From assembly GCF_950295315.1 (NCBI RefSeq), contig NC_080164.1:7076082-7140081 (forward strand): 64,000 nucleotides of DNA. The letters are read 5' to 3'. Below are positions 42,991 through 53,767 of this stretch, one piece after another; within the stretch, counting starts at the first letter, position 1, and every line of letters begins with the position of its first letter. The notes under the pieces were generated by a model. It had not been told where the DNA came from. It saw nothing but the letters and a program-made list of their open reading frames with translations, and searched no databases. This DNA is from Erinaceus europaeus. Lineage: Eukaryota > Chordata > Mammalia > Eulipotyphla > Erinaceidae. The translations under genes were made by a program, and so were the position numbers.

Positions 42991-43914
42991 ACCAAACCAA
43001 AACAAAACAAGACTTAATGCTAAATTAATTTCTTCTTTTCTTTTTTCCTCCCATTTATCTGTTGTCCATCCACTCATTCATCTACCCAACCAATGGCCAA
43101 TCTATCCATCCTCTATAATTTACAGAAGATAAGTGTCTCTTCTCCCATTAGACTATGTGTTTTTAAAGAGTGGTTAGTAAGTCCTCACTGGATAAGTATC
43201 TAATGTGTCTGAAAAAAAAAATCAAATGATTTTGTAAACAGCAGTGTGAAGACAATTGGGTCAACAAGCGTACCTCTAAGTCAAGACCTTCCCAGAAGCC
43301 TTTATGGCAAGTGCCTTGGGTGGGAAGGCGGAGTGGCGGGCAGGGCTGTTGTTGCTGCAGTCTATCTTCTCCTCAGTTGTTTCTTACCTTCTCATGCCTG
43401 ACAGACACCCTCTTGCTATACATTTCTCACTGGGACTTAGTCAAATAAAAAGAAGTTTGAAGCATTTTGGGAACCTAAATCAATTTAGACTAACCTTGTT
43501 TTCATTCCTCTCAGGGGTACTTTGGTTTTCAGAAAGGCACTACAAAGATCAAAGATCTTTTGGCACTCTTCCATTGAAAGAATTCAGAACAAGAGGACTT
43601 TTAAGTGGTGAATGAGAGAAATAAACACTCTTTTTCTGTCAAAGGAATGAAGTGGGGTTCTGGTCTTTTGTCATTTTCATTGGGTTTTTCAGGATTCCAG
43701 GGGAGGAAAATAAGCCTAGTCCCAGTTTTGATTTATTTTGAAGCTCTACCAAGAAAGGTTGTAGGTTAAGTTTATTTTCCTACAGTATCTCAGTGGCAAC
43801 CTGGGTCCTGCTCCAAGAATCAGAAGTCAGGGAAGATATAAAGTGTGGTGACCAACCTCTCGATCTGAAATGACAAGAGAGTTCTAGGTGTGATCAAAAC
43901 CATCCCTTCTACCA
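42991..43914. other. Non-repetitive stretch up to the gap
   Basis: About 0.9 kb. GTTTTTAAAGAGTGG and CTAACCTTGTTTTCATTCC, no gene, RNA or repeat recognised. Confidence 0.4.
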
Positions 43915-44114
43915 NNNNNNNNNNNNNNNNNNNNNNNNNNNNNNNNNNNNNNNNNNNNNNNNNNNNNNNNNNNNNNNNNNNNNNNNNNNNNNNNNNNNNN
44001 NNNNNNNNNNNNNNNNNNNNNNNNNNNNNNNNNNNNNNNNNNNNNNNNNNNNNNNNNNNNNNNNNNNNNNNNNNNNNNNNNNNNNNNNNNNNNNNNNNNN
44101 NNNNNNNNNNNNNN
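43915..44114. other. Assembly gap, 200 N
   Basis: Exactly 200 N, likely a nominal size. Frames that run through it are meaningless. The right flank is the end of a SINE, so the missing sequence probably begins or ends in repeat. Confidence 0.99.
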
Positions 44115-44148
44115 AGTGCTTAACCAGGTGCGCCACCACCTGGCCTGA
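44115..44148 (-). mobile_element. SINE family B head, antisense, cut by the gap
   Basis: CTTAACCAGGTGCGCCACC and ACCTGGCC are the antisense head; the body is in the gap. Confidence 0.7.
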
Positions 44149-44154
44149 TTAGGG

Positions 44155-45160
44155 TTTTTTTTTTTTTAATTTAATCCTGGGTGCCACTAATCACTAGAGA
44201 TGAACAATGCTTTGATCAACAACAACAACAAAGAGGTAAACATGCAAAAATTGGAAAAAAAAAAAGAAAAGAAAAGGCTAGCTAGGAGAGAGGAGATGAG
44301 GGTAGCTTGTTAGTATAACAGATAACCACCAAGGGCAGAGAGAGCTGTAGGTCACTGCATGAGAATTCCATCCGTTTGGCTTGAAATAGCTCCAGTCTCC
44401 TCGGAGGGGAGTGACCTAATTGATCAGACTTGGGGATCAATGAATGAGGTGAACTGATTTCTTCCTCAGGTCAGGGGACTTTATTAAAGGAATGAATCTG
44501 AATCCTCTAGGGGAAGATGCTTTGTTGTCAGAGAGACTTTTTCTCAGGAACTCAGCATCTTCAGAGCAACATCCAGAGAAGACCAGCAGTACCTACCCCA
44601 GGTCTCCATGGGAAGCCCCCAGACAGTGCCAGCCCCATGGGCAGTGGTGACAGCCTTCTTTCCTTTGAGCTCAGTTGACTTCTTCAATGGAGCCACTGTC
44701 GTATTTGAGCCAAGGCTTTGAAACAGCATCCTACTTGGGGCTTACATACAGCCTGGGTCAGAGGAAGCCACCTTTAACTGCCAGTGGGGCCAGAGTTTCT
44801 CTTTTAATTATTATTTTGTAATCATTCAACTTGATGACAGTAATGTGGAATAAAGGGATATCTGAGGGTGAAATCCTTTAGGGTTACCAGCCTTAGCAGA
44901 CTTGAATTAGGAGCTGGCAGTGTCTATGGAGATGCTTCTCAAAGAAAATAGCAGAAACACTCGGGAGGAGGGAGGGCCATCAGCAAACACTAGGAAGACT
45001 AGAGGTTGAAGGGAGTGCAGAGCTCCAGACCATGGGAGGACGGAATGGGCGGATGGGGCAGCTGCCAGAACACTGAGATTCCTGGCCAGGACACTCTCTG
45101 ACTGACCGCAGATGCTGGGCTTTGGGACTTTGAATACTCACATAGCTCTTTGAAAAAATG
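44155..45160. other. Non-repetitive stretch
   Basis: About 1 kb. A CAACAACAACAA run at 44219 may be an old SINE tail. No gene recognised. Confidence 0.4.
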
Positions 45161-45164
45161 TTTT

Positions 45165-45385
45165 CTCTTGGAGGACCAGGTCGTGGCACGCCAGGTAGAG
45201 TGTTAGCACGTGTGTCTTTCGTGGGTGGGGGAAAAGCTTCATGAGTGGTGGAACAGTGCTGCAGGAATCTCTCCTCCTCTCTCTTTCCCTCTCTCTCTGT
45301 CCTTCACCTTCTATCATAAAAAATGACCATTGGAGTAGTGAATTTGAGCAGACACAGCAATAACCCCAGTGGCAAAGAAAACACA
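45165..45385 (+). mobile_element. SINE family A, diverged
   Basis: GGACCAGGTCGTGGCACGCC head, AAGCTTCATGAGTGGTGG, CAGCAATAACCCCAGTGGC 3' module. Confidence 0.65.
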
Positions 45386-45444
45386 TGTTTTTCTTCTCTT
45401 TCAAGATCTCAACTATAATAAAAGCATTTTGAAGAATCAGAACT

Positions 45445-45655
45445 GGGGGCCAGGTGGTGATGCAACTGGTTGAGCAAACATGTTACAATGTGCGAGGACC
45501 TGGGTTCAAGCCCCTAGCTCCCACTTACATGAGGAAAGCTTTGTAAGCGGTGAAGCAGTGCTGTCTCTTAGTCTCTCTCTATCACCCCCTTCGCTCTTGA
45601 TTTCTGGCTGTCTCTTCAAAAAATAAATAAATAAATACCAAAACATTAAAAAAAA
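45445..45655 (+). mobile_element. SINE family B
   Basis: GGGGGCCAGGTGGTGATGC head, GGTTCAAGCCCCTAGC, TTTCTGGCTGTCTC and (AAAT)n tail. Confidence 0.88.
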
Positions 45656-46065
45656 TCAAAATTGCTTGGTAATTCTTGTGGATGATTTGCCAGTAAATAC
45701 AAACATTGATGAGAGTAGGAGAGGGTGACATGGTGGTGTGGGACCCACATGTACATAAGGGAGGCTCAGGGGAAACAATGTCTGAAGATACTTTTGAAAC
45801 GTTTGGTTGTCAAGATGTGAAAAAACCACTATATTTATCCTGAGTGCTACTGAGACCTACCTGATGCTTTGTCTGAACATGAAGATACAGAAGCAGGTTG
45901 GCACTGGGTTCCCAAAGGTTTGATAGTTAATATGTTGACTCTCTCACTCCCCGTCTTTGGCCAACATTTTCTTAGTTTGAATTTCCTTTTCTTTTTAAAA
46001 ATGTATTCAGTGCATGTCTTATTGAATAGGAACCCCAGTGTGCTCCTTGATGTTAAGACCTATTT
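45656..46065. other. Non-repetitive stretch
   Basis: About 410 bp with no recognised feature. Confidence 0.4.
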
Positions 46066-46069
46066 CTTT

Positions 46070-46265
46070 TTTAAAAAATATTTTATGGGGGGGAAAATCA
46101 TAGGTTTACAGTAAATACAGTTGATACATGTGCAAAACTTCTCAATTTCCTGCAAAACACTCTCAACCCCCCTCCCCCGAGCCTATGTCCTTAATTTGAG
46201 TCTTTCTGTCCCTTGCCACCCAATGTTTTACTTCTAGATCTGGAGGGGAGGCAGTAATTTCACAT
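46070..46265 (-). mobile_element. L1-type 3' end, antisense
   Basis: ATCATAGGTTTACAGTAAATAC, GTGCAAAACTTCTCAATTTCC, CCTATGTCC; same subfamily as 16592, diverged. Confidence 0.5.
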
Positions 46266-46339
46266 TTAAGGTGTCATCCTGCGGAAACTGGATGGATCCA
46301 GTGAAACTGGACCTTTAGAAAAATACAAATAAGAGGGAA

Positions 46340-46470
46340 GTTTTTTTTTTTTTGGTTTGTTTTTTGGTATGGCCATTCAAAGTTTCTTGCTTTGATTTTC
46401 TTTAGAGGTAGGTGGAGAGAGAGGGGGAAGATGAGAGCATTGCTGTACCACTTCTGCTGCTGTTTGGTCT
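46340..46470 (-). mobile_element. SINE fragment, antisense
   Basis: T-run, TTTAGAGGTAGGTGGAGAGAG, GCATTGCTGTACCACTTC; head absent. Confidence 0.4.
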
Positions 46471-47195
46471 TATTCACTTTTGCTTATTTATTTTTGTACG
46501 TAGTCCCTGAGTCTCACACATGGAAGGATGTATCATAGAACCTCTACCCCTCTGCCCCAGGAATCCAAGCTTTCAAAGAGAGAATTGTTTTGGAATAATA
46601 CCTGAAATGTGTTCTTATTCATTTATTCCTCTATGATAATTTTAATAAGCAGGACTCATAATTATTCTAATGATAAAGGATATTATTTCCTGTGATATAT
46701 ATATATATATATTAAAGTAGAAAGCAAAACTTCATTTGATGAAAATGTCTTAAAAGTTCTAGTATGAAGTAACAAAATCAACAACTGACAAATCCTTCAG
46801 TCCTTTGTATTTCAAGCAAAATAGTCTCTTTGGGGGGAAATGACCATTTCATAATACAAATGTATGTATCCTTTTCTGTAGCTGGGCATGTCTGAGTGGA
46901 GAAACAGCTATAAAACTCAAAACAGAAGGAAAATGAAAACTTTTTAAAATAAAGATCTGAGCCCTCTTCTAGAGGTGTATAGCAATATGGTTACCAACAG
47001 ACCCAGTACCTTGTAATAATCATGTCGCTAATGTGAGTCCTTGAAGAAGCCATGGAAACGAAAGAGCCAGGAGAGAGGCTGAGCCGGGGGTGAGTCGCAA
47101 GCTGGCAGCAGAAGGCAGTTCCACAGCAGCCAGAGAGGCGCTCAAATAGAGGAAACGCGGGGTTTCTCAATTATTCAGCATTCACCGCAAACGGG
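46471..47195. other. Non-repetitive stretch with (TA)n
   Basis: About 0.7 kb; a short (TA)n at 46698-46714. No gene. Confidence 0.4.
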
Positions 47196-47209
47196 GGGGT
47201 GGGTGGGTG

Positions 47210-47475
47210 GAATGGGGGGAGCTTGGGTAGAGACAGCCAGAAATAGAGAGGGTGGGGGGGATAGAGAGGGAGAGAGACAGAGAGACACCTGCAGCCCTGC
47301 TTCACCACTCGCAAAGCTTTCCCTCTGCAGGAGGGGATGGGAGCTCAAACCCGGGTCTTTGAGCACTGTAACATGTGCCCTCAACCATGTGCACCCCCAA
47401 CCCGGTCCCTCTCTCCCTCCCCTCTCAATTTCTTTCTGTCTCTATCCAATAATAGGCAAATAAAAATATTTTTAA
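47210..47475 (-). mobile_element. Two SINE B pieces in opposite orientation
   Basis: Antisense family B (about 47215-47407) is joined directly to a sense family B tail (47408-47475: CTCTCAATTTCTTTCTGTC, TATCCAATAATAGGC). Confidence 0.65.
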
Positions 47476-47519
47476 GAAGAGACCATAATGACATCTATTT
47501 TGTCACATGGAAGTAATAT

Positions 47520-47735
47520 GGTCCATTTTATTTTTGTTTTATTTTATTGATTTTACTAATGGATAGAGACAGAGTGAAATTGAGAGGGGAGGGAAGTCAG
47601 AGAAAAAGAAAGAGAGGCATTTGCAGCGCTGCTTAACCTCTTATAATGTTTTCTCCTTGTATATGGGGACTGGAGGCTTGAACCTGTGTCACTGGGTCTT
47701 ATAATAAGTGATCTCCATCAGATGCACTGGGTCCT
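47520..47735 (-). mobile_element. SINE family B, antisense, diverged
   Basis: TTTATTGATTTTACTAATGG, GAGGCATTTGCAGCGCTGC, ATATGGGGACTGGAGGC. Confidence 0.6.
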
Positions 47736-47855
47736 GGGTCCTGGGTCCTGCCTGGACACTGCCTGAGTCCTGGCTCCTCTTCCTCCTCCTCTTCCTCCTC
47801 TTCCTCCTCCTCCTCCTCCTCCTCCTCCTCTTCTTCTCCTTCTCCTTCTTCTTTT
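47728..47855. repeat. (GGGTCCT)n and (CTTCCTCCT)n simple repeats
   Basis: Three GGGTCCT units at 47728-47748, then a CTC/CTT tract from 47777. Confidence 0.85.
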
Positions 47856-48126
47856 TTTAAAATTTATTTTCCCTTTTGTTGCCCTTGTTGTTGTAGTTAT
47901 TATTGTTGTTGTTATTGATGTTGTCATTGTTGGATAGGACAAAGAGAAATGGAGAGAGGAGGGGAAAACAGAGAGGGGGAGAGAAAGACAGACACCTGCA
48001 GACCTGCTTCACCTCTTATGAAGCGACTCCCCTGCAGGTGGGGAGCCGGGGAGGGGGGGCTCATACCAGGATCCTTTCGCCAGTCCTTGCGCTTTGTGCC
48101 ACGGGTGCTTAACCCGCCCGACTCCC
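47856..48126 (-). mobile_element. SINE family A, antisense
   Basis: TTTGTTGCCCTTGTTG, ACCTGCAGACCTGC, head ending ACCCGCCCGACTCCC (short internal head deletion). Confidence 0.85.
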
Positions 48127-48383
48127 ATGGCCCTTCTTTTTAAATGTTATCTCGATGTGGGTTTCTGCCATTCTGACAGTGATCTAGCATTTTATCTATG
48201 GAATTTTCTCTCTGTTTGGCTTTATCATTACTTCATTAATTTTCTAGCATCTTCTGGTGCTGCCCCGTACTGTGACCTGCACAGAGTGGACAGTGGCAGT
48301 TGGCTTTCAGAAAGGTTGGATGGTTTTCTACTAGGTTTGCTAGATATAATAAGGGGTTATAAGTCAAATTTTAATTTAAAATA
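48127..48383. other. Non-repetitive stretch
   Basis: About 250 bp with no recognised feature, ending at the SINE that hosts the Vingi insertion. Confidence 0.4.
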
Positions 48384-48417
48384 TCTGGACAAGGAAGGTG
48401 GCATGATTCTTCTTCTT

Positions 48418-49149
48418 CTAGCGTTTGCCCTTCTTCCGTAGCCAGTCAACAGCGTCAGGTTGAGCCTGATGTAAAGTTTCGAGACCTCCTTTGAATCTGG
48501 AGAGGTGGCAGTCGTTGACTATGTGGGTCATAGTCTGTCTGTAGCTGCAGGGGCAGTTCGGGTCGTCTCTGGCTCCCCAGCGATGGAACATAGCGGCGCA
48601 CTGGCCATGGCCTGTTCGATAGCGATTGAGGAGGGCCCGATCATAACGTGCTAGGTCAAAGCCGGGTTGACGCTCGCAGGGGTCTGTGATGAGGTGTTTG
48701 TTCTTTACCTCAGCTGACTGCCAACTCTGTTTCCAAGAGTCTGGAACAGAGAAGTTCAATGTAGGCGTAGGGGACCAGATTGTGTGATGAGACGTCAAGC
48801 GTTGGACAGGGTGGGCGAAGATATCCGCATATATTGGCAGGTCCGGTCGAGCGTAGACGTGGGAAATGAACTTAGATGATGCTGCATCCCGACGAATATC
48901 TGGCGGGGCGATGTTGCTAAGAACTGGCAGCCATGGAACCGGGGTGGAACGGATGGTTCCAGAAATTATCCTCATGGAGGAATATAATTTGGAATCGACC
49001 AAGTGGACATGGGGGCTATGGAACCATACTGGGGCACAGTATTCTGCAGTGGAATAGCATAATGCCAGAGATGATGATCGTAGTGTGGAAGCGCTCGCGC
49101 CCCATGAGGAGCTGGCCAGTCTTGCAATGATGTGATTCCTCGCGCCCAC
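48418..49149 (-). pseudogene. Vingi polyprotein, C-terminal part
   Basis: 243 codons in the same frame as the endonuclease part. Begins (after the second frameshift, about 49145) with RT thumb sequence GARNHIIARLASSSWGA, then a typical LCYSTAEYCAPVW segment of Ingi/Jockey-like elements, and near the end CPC-x7-H-x4-C (in NCPCSYRQTMTHIVNDC), a Cys/His motif common in these proteins. Ends DAVDWLRKKGKR. The published clade difference (no RNase H) fits this short C-terminus. A one-base insertion in a run of G explains the frame change. Confidence 0.85.
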
Positions 49150-50275
49150 CTTTGCTGCAGTTTTTATGAGTTTTTATGTGAAATGACAGGGTGCGATCGA
49201 GAGTAATGCCAAGATAGACTGGCTGGGCTTCATGCCGGATTCTCGTATCGCCAAGCTGCACATTAAGCTCACGCGAGGCCGAGGCATGGTGTAGATGGAA
49301 AACAGATGATACGGTTTTTGCAGTGCTAGGGATTAGTCGCCAGTTTTTACAATAATCAGATATCAGAGACATGTCTTTCGTGAGTGTTTCTTCGAGGTTG
49401 TCGAACTCGGATGCCTGAGTTGCACAGCAGATGTCATCGGCGTAGATGAACTTCCTTGAAGAAGTTTCTGGGAGGTCATTGATGTAAATATTAAATAGCG
49501 TAGGAGCCAGAACAGAGCCCTGGGGGAGGCCACTTGAGACAAGTCTCCATCTGCTAGACTTGTCACCCAGATGTACCCAGAATCTTCTGTTTTGGAGAAG
49601 AAGCGATATAGTGTTGGCCACCCATGGAGGCAGGCATCTTGAGATCTTGACTAGGAGACCACGGTGCCAGACCGTGTCATAGGCTGCTGTGAGATCAACA
49701 AAGACAGCACCCGTCTTTAAATTCTTCTGGAATTCATTTTCAATGTAAGTTGAGAGGGCCAGGGCTTGTTCGCAGGTAGATCTTCCTGGGCGGAAACCAG
49801 CCTGGGCAGGTGATAGGAATTTCTCTGTAAGATGAGAAATACGTGACAGAAGCAGCCTCTCAAGGAGTTTGTAACACACGGAGAGGAGAGAAATTGGTCT
49901 ATAGCTGGCGGCCAGTGTTGGGTCTTTCTTTGGTTTCAAAACCGCTATAATCTTCGCACGACGCCAAACTTTGGGCATAGACTCAGATTCCAAGATGTGG
50001 GACAGGAATGAAGCGAGCCACTTCTTTGCCGCGGGGCCCAGGTTAAGAATGAGTTCTGGGGTGAAGTTATCATAGCCAGCAGCTGTTCCCGGTTTAACCC
50101 TCTTCAAGGCGTCTTCCAGTTCAGACAGTGTAAAGGGAGAGAGTTTTGGAGATGGACAAGATAACCGGAAGTGGGATGACCACTCATGGGAAATTTCTCT
50201 TTTCCAGACTGGGTCGATCTTAGCACGTCCAACTTGAGTTAGGTGACTGGCCACTGAGTTTAGAGATGCGGGAGG
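49147..50275 (-). pseudogene. Vingi reverse transcriptase, frameshifted at both ends
   Basis: Open without stop for over 370 codons. RT motifs in order: KPKKDPTLAASYRPISLL (fingers), AGFRPGRST, motif A FVDLTAAYDTVW, motif B SGLPQGSVLAPTLFNIYIND, motif C FIYADD (catalytic pair at about 49433-49438), motif D region, then PVYLGITLDRTL. All catalytic aspartates are intact. The nominal Met start at 50254 is not a real initiator: the protein continues from the endonuclease part through a frameshift near 50270. Confidence 0.92.
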
Positions 50276-50936
50276 ATGGGAGACGGGAGGGGTTGGCTAC
50301 CGGCACCCAGTCTGTGAAGAAGCTTCCAGGCCTTCCTACTTGAGTGGGTGAAGTTCAGACTTTCCGTGAGTTGTTGCCAGCGGGTTTGGCGTGCTGCATC
50401 CAGGGAGGCAATGAGATGGTCAGCCACATCTGGGTCGCCCGACTCATCATACTGCTTTAGTAGTTGCTCGCATTCAGCATCAAGACAAGGCATATAGTTA
50501 GCACGTCTCCCACGAGGAATGGCTTGGGAAGCTGCTTTGAAGATGGCTTGGCGGAAGCGCCTGTAGGAATCTTCAGAGGGGATAGAGTTAATTGGAATTG
50601 CAGGAATAGATTTGTTGGTAAGATCACTGAACAGACGCCAGTTTGCTTTCCGAAAGTTCCATCTTAGTTTCTCCGAGCACAGAATCAGTGGGAGCTGGAG
50701 ACCAATGTGGATGATAGCTGGGTGGTGATGACTGTGCGGTAAGATCTTGAGAACTTGTCTCGTAGCGGGAAAGGCTTGGCCGTTGACTGTGCTAATCCAG
50801 CACAGGTCGGGTGACGAGTCTTTATTCCATCTAGCACTGTGAAAAGAGCCTGGCTGTTTGGGATCGTATAATAGGGAGAGGTCATTCGCTGAAGCCCAGT
50901 CAGCTAAGATAGAGCCGTCAGCACGAGTGGAGGAAT
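50260..50936 (-). pseudogene. Vingi endonuclease C-terminus and linker, truncated
   Basis: Starts inside the AP-endonuclease domain: LADWASANDLSLL, SSPDLCWIST and PHSHHHPAIIHIGL (position of the conserved final His-type motif of APE endonucleases), then WNFRKANWRLF and an RT-linker. The N-terminal catalytic part is absent because reverse transcription stopped early. A frameshift near 50265-50280 ends the frame. Confidence 0.85.
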
Positions 50937-51289
50937 GCATGATGGTTATACACAAAGGCTATCATGCCTAATGCTCTAACATCCCAAGTTCAATCCCCTG
51001 TACCACTATAAGCCAGAGCTAAGCAGTGCTCTGATTTAACAACAACAACAACAACAAATTCCAAACCACTAAGGCATTTCTAGTGTAAATATGCCTCACA
51101 TGATGTTTGAGTTCAGATCAGTATGAGCTAATATTTAATATGACTATTTGTCATGTATACATAAGGCTCACTTATATCAAACATTTCATTGTTTAGCTAA
51201 ATTCCAATTTGAATGTCCTGTATTTTCCCAGGTAGCTCTAGTCTCATCAAATAGTCATATCTTAGGAATCACTAAAATAATGTTATAAG

Positions 51290-51527
51290 ATTTTTAAATT
51301 TTAAAAATATTTTTATTATTTTATTATTAGACAGAGACAGGGAGAAATTGAGAGAAGAGTTGGTGATAAAGAGAGGGAGAGAGAGAGAGGGAGAGAGAGG
51401 GAGACAGAGAGAGACAGACCTGCAGCACTGCTTTACCTCTCATGAAGCTTTCCCTGCTCCGCAGGTGGGGACCAGGGGCTTGAACTTGGGTTCTTGCTCT
51501 TAACCAGGTATGCCACTGCCTGGCCTG
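51290..51527 (-). mobile_element. SINE family B, antisense
   Basis: TTATTATTAGACAGAGAC, GA tract, CTCATGAAGCTTTCCCTGC, GGTATGCCACTGCCTGGCC. Confidence 0.85.
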
Positions 51528-51900
51528 AGGTTTATAAATTTACACTTACTTTAAATCTACACGTATTCTTTTATATCCTGAATGTGTAATTCAAACAGCA
51601 CATTCTGTATTTTAATTTGATTTGACTGCCCCACCCCCTTGACCCTGATTGCCTTCCTGTTGTGATGACATGGCATGGAGCTACGGGATCCAAAAGTGCT
51701 CTGTCTTCCTGCTCTGCTTCAAAAAAAGCAACACTGGGCTTCAAACTAGCTGCTGAGTTATCTCTCCTGGGTGAGTGCAGGCCAGGTGTACTGAAGGGCT
51801 GTCCTGAGACCAGGAAGTGGGAAGGGAAGTCAGGAGACACTAATGCCACTCTAGTCTTTGGCCTGTTGGCTTGTTGGCCACGGTGAGAAGCTGCATGTTC
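51528..51900. other. Non-repetitive stretch
   Basis: About 370 bp, nothing recognised; short overlapping frames on both strands look random. Confidence 0.45.
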
Positions 51901-51904
51901 ACTG

Positions 51905-52055
51905 ACTTATTCAGCCTTATGAGTATCTGTGTGAAGTAGCATCACTTTGCTATTTGCAAGGCCCAGGCTCGAGCCTAGCTCCACTGCACTGAAGGAAACT
52001 TTGGTGCTTTGATCTCTCTCTCTCTCTGTACCTATATAAAAGGGGACTGAAATTA
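51905..52055 (+). mobile_element. SINE family C-like
   Basis: GTGTGAAGTAGCATCACTTTG head, GCAAGGCCCAGGCTCGAGCC, GAAGGAAACTTTGGTGC, TC tract. Confidence 0.65.
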
Positions 52056-52059
52056 AGCA

Positions 52060-52225
52060 TTTTACTTTATTTGATCAAGACAGAGAGGAACTGAGAAGGA
52101 AGTAGGAGGGAATTGTGAGGGAGCGAGTGAAAGAGAAACACTGCAGGTGGCGTGTGGGGGCTTGAACCAGGTTCCTTGAATGTGGTAATAGGTGTGCTCT
52201 ACCAGATGCACACAGTCTGCACCCC
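52060..52225 (-). mobile_element. SINE family B, antisense, shortened
   Basis: TTTACTTTATTTGATCAAGAC, GTGGGGGCTTGAACCAGG, GCACACAGTCTGCACC. Confidence 0.65.
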
Positions 52226-52409
52226 CCCCCCCCCACAGCTGTTTCTAAGCACATTGTTGAGAGGTAAGAAGTGGCTTAACTGATCCCTAGGCCCATGAAG
52301 TTCAGTTTATTGGGAAGAGGACAATTCCTAGTGTCAGTTAGAATGGTACTTTCTTGGGGTCTGAGCAGAAGCACAATACCTGCCTAAGTTAAAATACCGT
52401 CGGATCAGA

Positions 52410-52567
52410 GCAGTGAAATAGTTTGCTTAAATGACATACAATAATTTTTTATTTGCAAGACCCAGGTTCAGAGCTAGCCTCCGTGGCACTAAAGGAAGCT
52501 TTGGTGCTATGGTCTGTTTCACTCTGTCTGCCTCTCTGTGTCTATCTAAAAATAAATAAAACAAAGA
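52410..52567 (+). mobile_element. SINE family C-like
   Basis: GCAAGACCCAGGTTCAGAGC, GCACTAAAGGAAGCTTTGG, TCTATCTAAAAATAAATAAA tail; same kind as 51905. Confidence 0.7.
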
Positions 52568-52737
52568 AAACATTAGCTCAGAAACACCTGTGACTCTTGC
52601 TCTCTGCCCATACCCAGCTGGGATGAGTGGGTACTCTGACCTAATCTGCCATTTATGTCTTTGTTGGGTATAGAGATGAAGAAAGCAGAGCTGATGGTTC
52701 TCAAACATTTTATCACAACTAGAGAGATCAGAATGAA

Positions 52738-52885
52738 ATACCCCCAGAGGGTTAAAGAATGGGAAAGCTATCAGGGGATGGGATGGGATATAAAGTTCTG
52801 GTGATGGGAATTGTACCCTGTTATCCTATGGTTTTGTCAGTGTTTCCCTTTTATAAATAAAAATAAAAAAAAAGAAAAGAAAGAA
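52738..52885 (+). mobile_element. Short L1 3' end, sense
   Basis: CCCAGAGGGTTAAAGAATGG, AGCTATCAGGGGATGGG, CCTATGGTTTTGTCAGTG, TTATAAATAAAAATAAA. Confidence 0.8.
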
Positions 52886-52889
52886 AACC

Positions 52890-53115
52890 AGAACTCCCTA
52901 TTAAGAACAACTACATTTTTTTTAAGCCTTTCTCCTATCTGTGCACACACACTATTTGCAATAAGGAATATAAGCTAAACTTAAGTCTGTGGGAGTTGTA
53001 ACAGTTCTTACAGAGTAAACTCTACTTACTGGACTGTTTACCAGGCTGTAATCATCATCTAGATTATCTAATAAAGTCTTTGTTTAACTATCAAAAAAAA
53101 AAAAAAAAGAAAAAA
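52890..53115 (+). other. Possible retroposed mRNA 3' end
   Basis: AATAAAG at 53071, then about 18 nt and a run of 16 A followed by A-rich sequence. This order fits a retrocopied 3' UTR or an LTR R region; source and duplication not found. Confidence 0.3.
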
Positions 53116-53149
53116 GAAAATGTCATGTCATTTTCTTATCTATCACATT

Positions 53150-53320
53150 TGCAAAAATTTTAAAAGAGAAGGAGCATATCCTGATGTCAGATCTATTGGG
53201 AAACAGGTGCTATTATTACACATTGTTGGTTGGACTGCAAACAACTAACTCACCCAGAGCGGAGCTTGGCAACACTTGGTGGAACTATCTGTGTGCTTAC
53301 TTACCTTTCGCTGTAACAAT
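53150..53320 (+). mobile_element. Old L1 3' UTR fragment, sense
   Basis: CATTGTTGGTTGGACTGCAAAC and GGCAACACTTGG resemble the L1 stretch on low-count primer-like TGGGAATGCAAA sequence; diverged. Confidence 0.35.
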
Positions 53321-53324
53321 CTCA

Positions 53325-53452
53325 TTTTTTTGTTAACTCAGAGCACAGCTTAGCTCTGACTTATAGTGATATAGGGGATTGAACTTGGGACTTCAGAGCA
53401 TTAAGCATGATAGCCTTTGTGTATAACCATCATGCTACCTTCCTTGTCCAGA
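53325..53452 (-). mobile_element. SINE family C, antisense, intact
   Basis: GAGCACAGCTTAGCTCTGAC, GGGGATTGAACTTGGGAC, CATCATGCTACCTTCCTTG. Serves as the uninterrupted reference for the SINE hit by Vingi. Confidence 0.85.
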
Positions 53453-53526
53453 TATTTGGAATTAAAATCTGAGCCTGCCCTGAAAGCATATCTTAACGAT
53501 CTGTAGAAATGTAAGTACCAGTTTCT

Positions 53527-53750
53527 TTTGGGGATTTATCTTTTATTTATTTATTTAGTATTGGTTAGAGACAGAGATAAATTGAGAGGGGGAAGAGGAG
53601 ATAGAGAGGGAAAGAGATACAAAGACACCTGCAGTCCTGTTTGCCCATTCATGCAGCTTTTAAACCCTGCAGATGGGGACCAGGGGCTTGAACCTGGGTC
53701 CTTGCTCACTGTAATGTGAGCTCTTCACCAGGTTCACCACTGCCTGGCCC
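53527..53750 (-). mobile_element. SINE family B, antisense
   Basis: Perfect 17-bp duplication TGTAAGTACCAGTTTCT at 53510-53526 and 53751-53767. Confidence 0.95.
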
Positions 53751-53767
53751 TGTAAGTACCAGTTTCT

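Larger units (their letters stand above)
48408..50936 (-). mobile_element. Vingi-clade non-LTR retrotransposon, 5'-truncated
   Basis: About 2.53 kb on the minus strand, ending in a (GAA)n tail. Target duplication GCATGAT at 48401-48407 and 50937-50943. Encodes in order the end of an AP-type endonuclease, a reverse transcriptase and a C-terminal Cys/His region, with no RNase H domain, as published for Vingi versus Ingi. Only two frameshifts and no in-frame stops otherwise, so it is young. Clade name is from family knowledge and the likely host. Confidence 0.85.
48384..51060 (+). mobile_element. SINE family C split by the Vingi element
   Basis: CTGGACAAGGAAGGTGGCATGAT (48385-48407) continues at 50944 as GGTTATACACAAAGGC, CAATCCCCTGTACCAC, (CAA)n tail. 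The antisense copy at 53325-53452 has the same order uninterrupted (ACCATCATGCTACCTTCC), confirming the empty-site sequence. Confidence 0.88.

Noticed and set aside
43890..44139. Frames across the N run
   Set aside because: They exist only because N is read as unknown residues.
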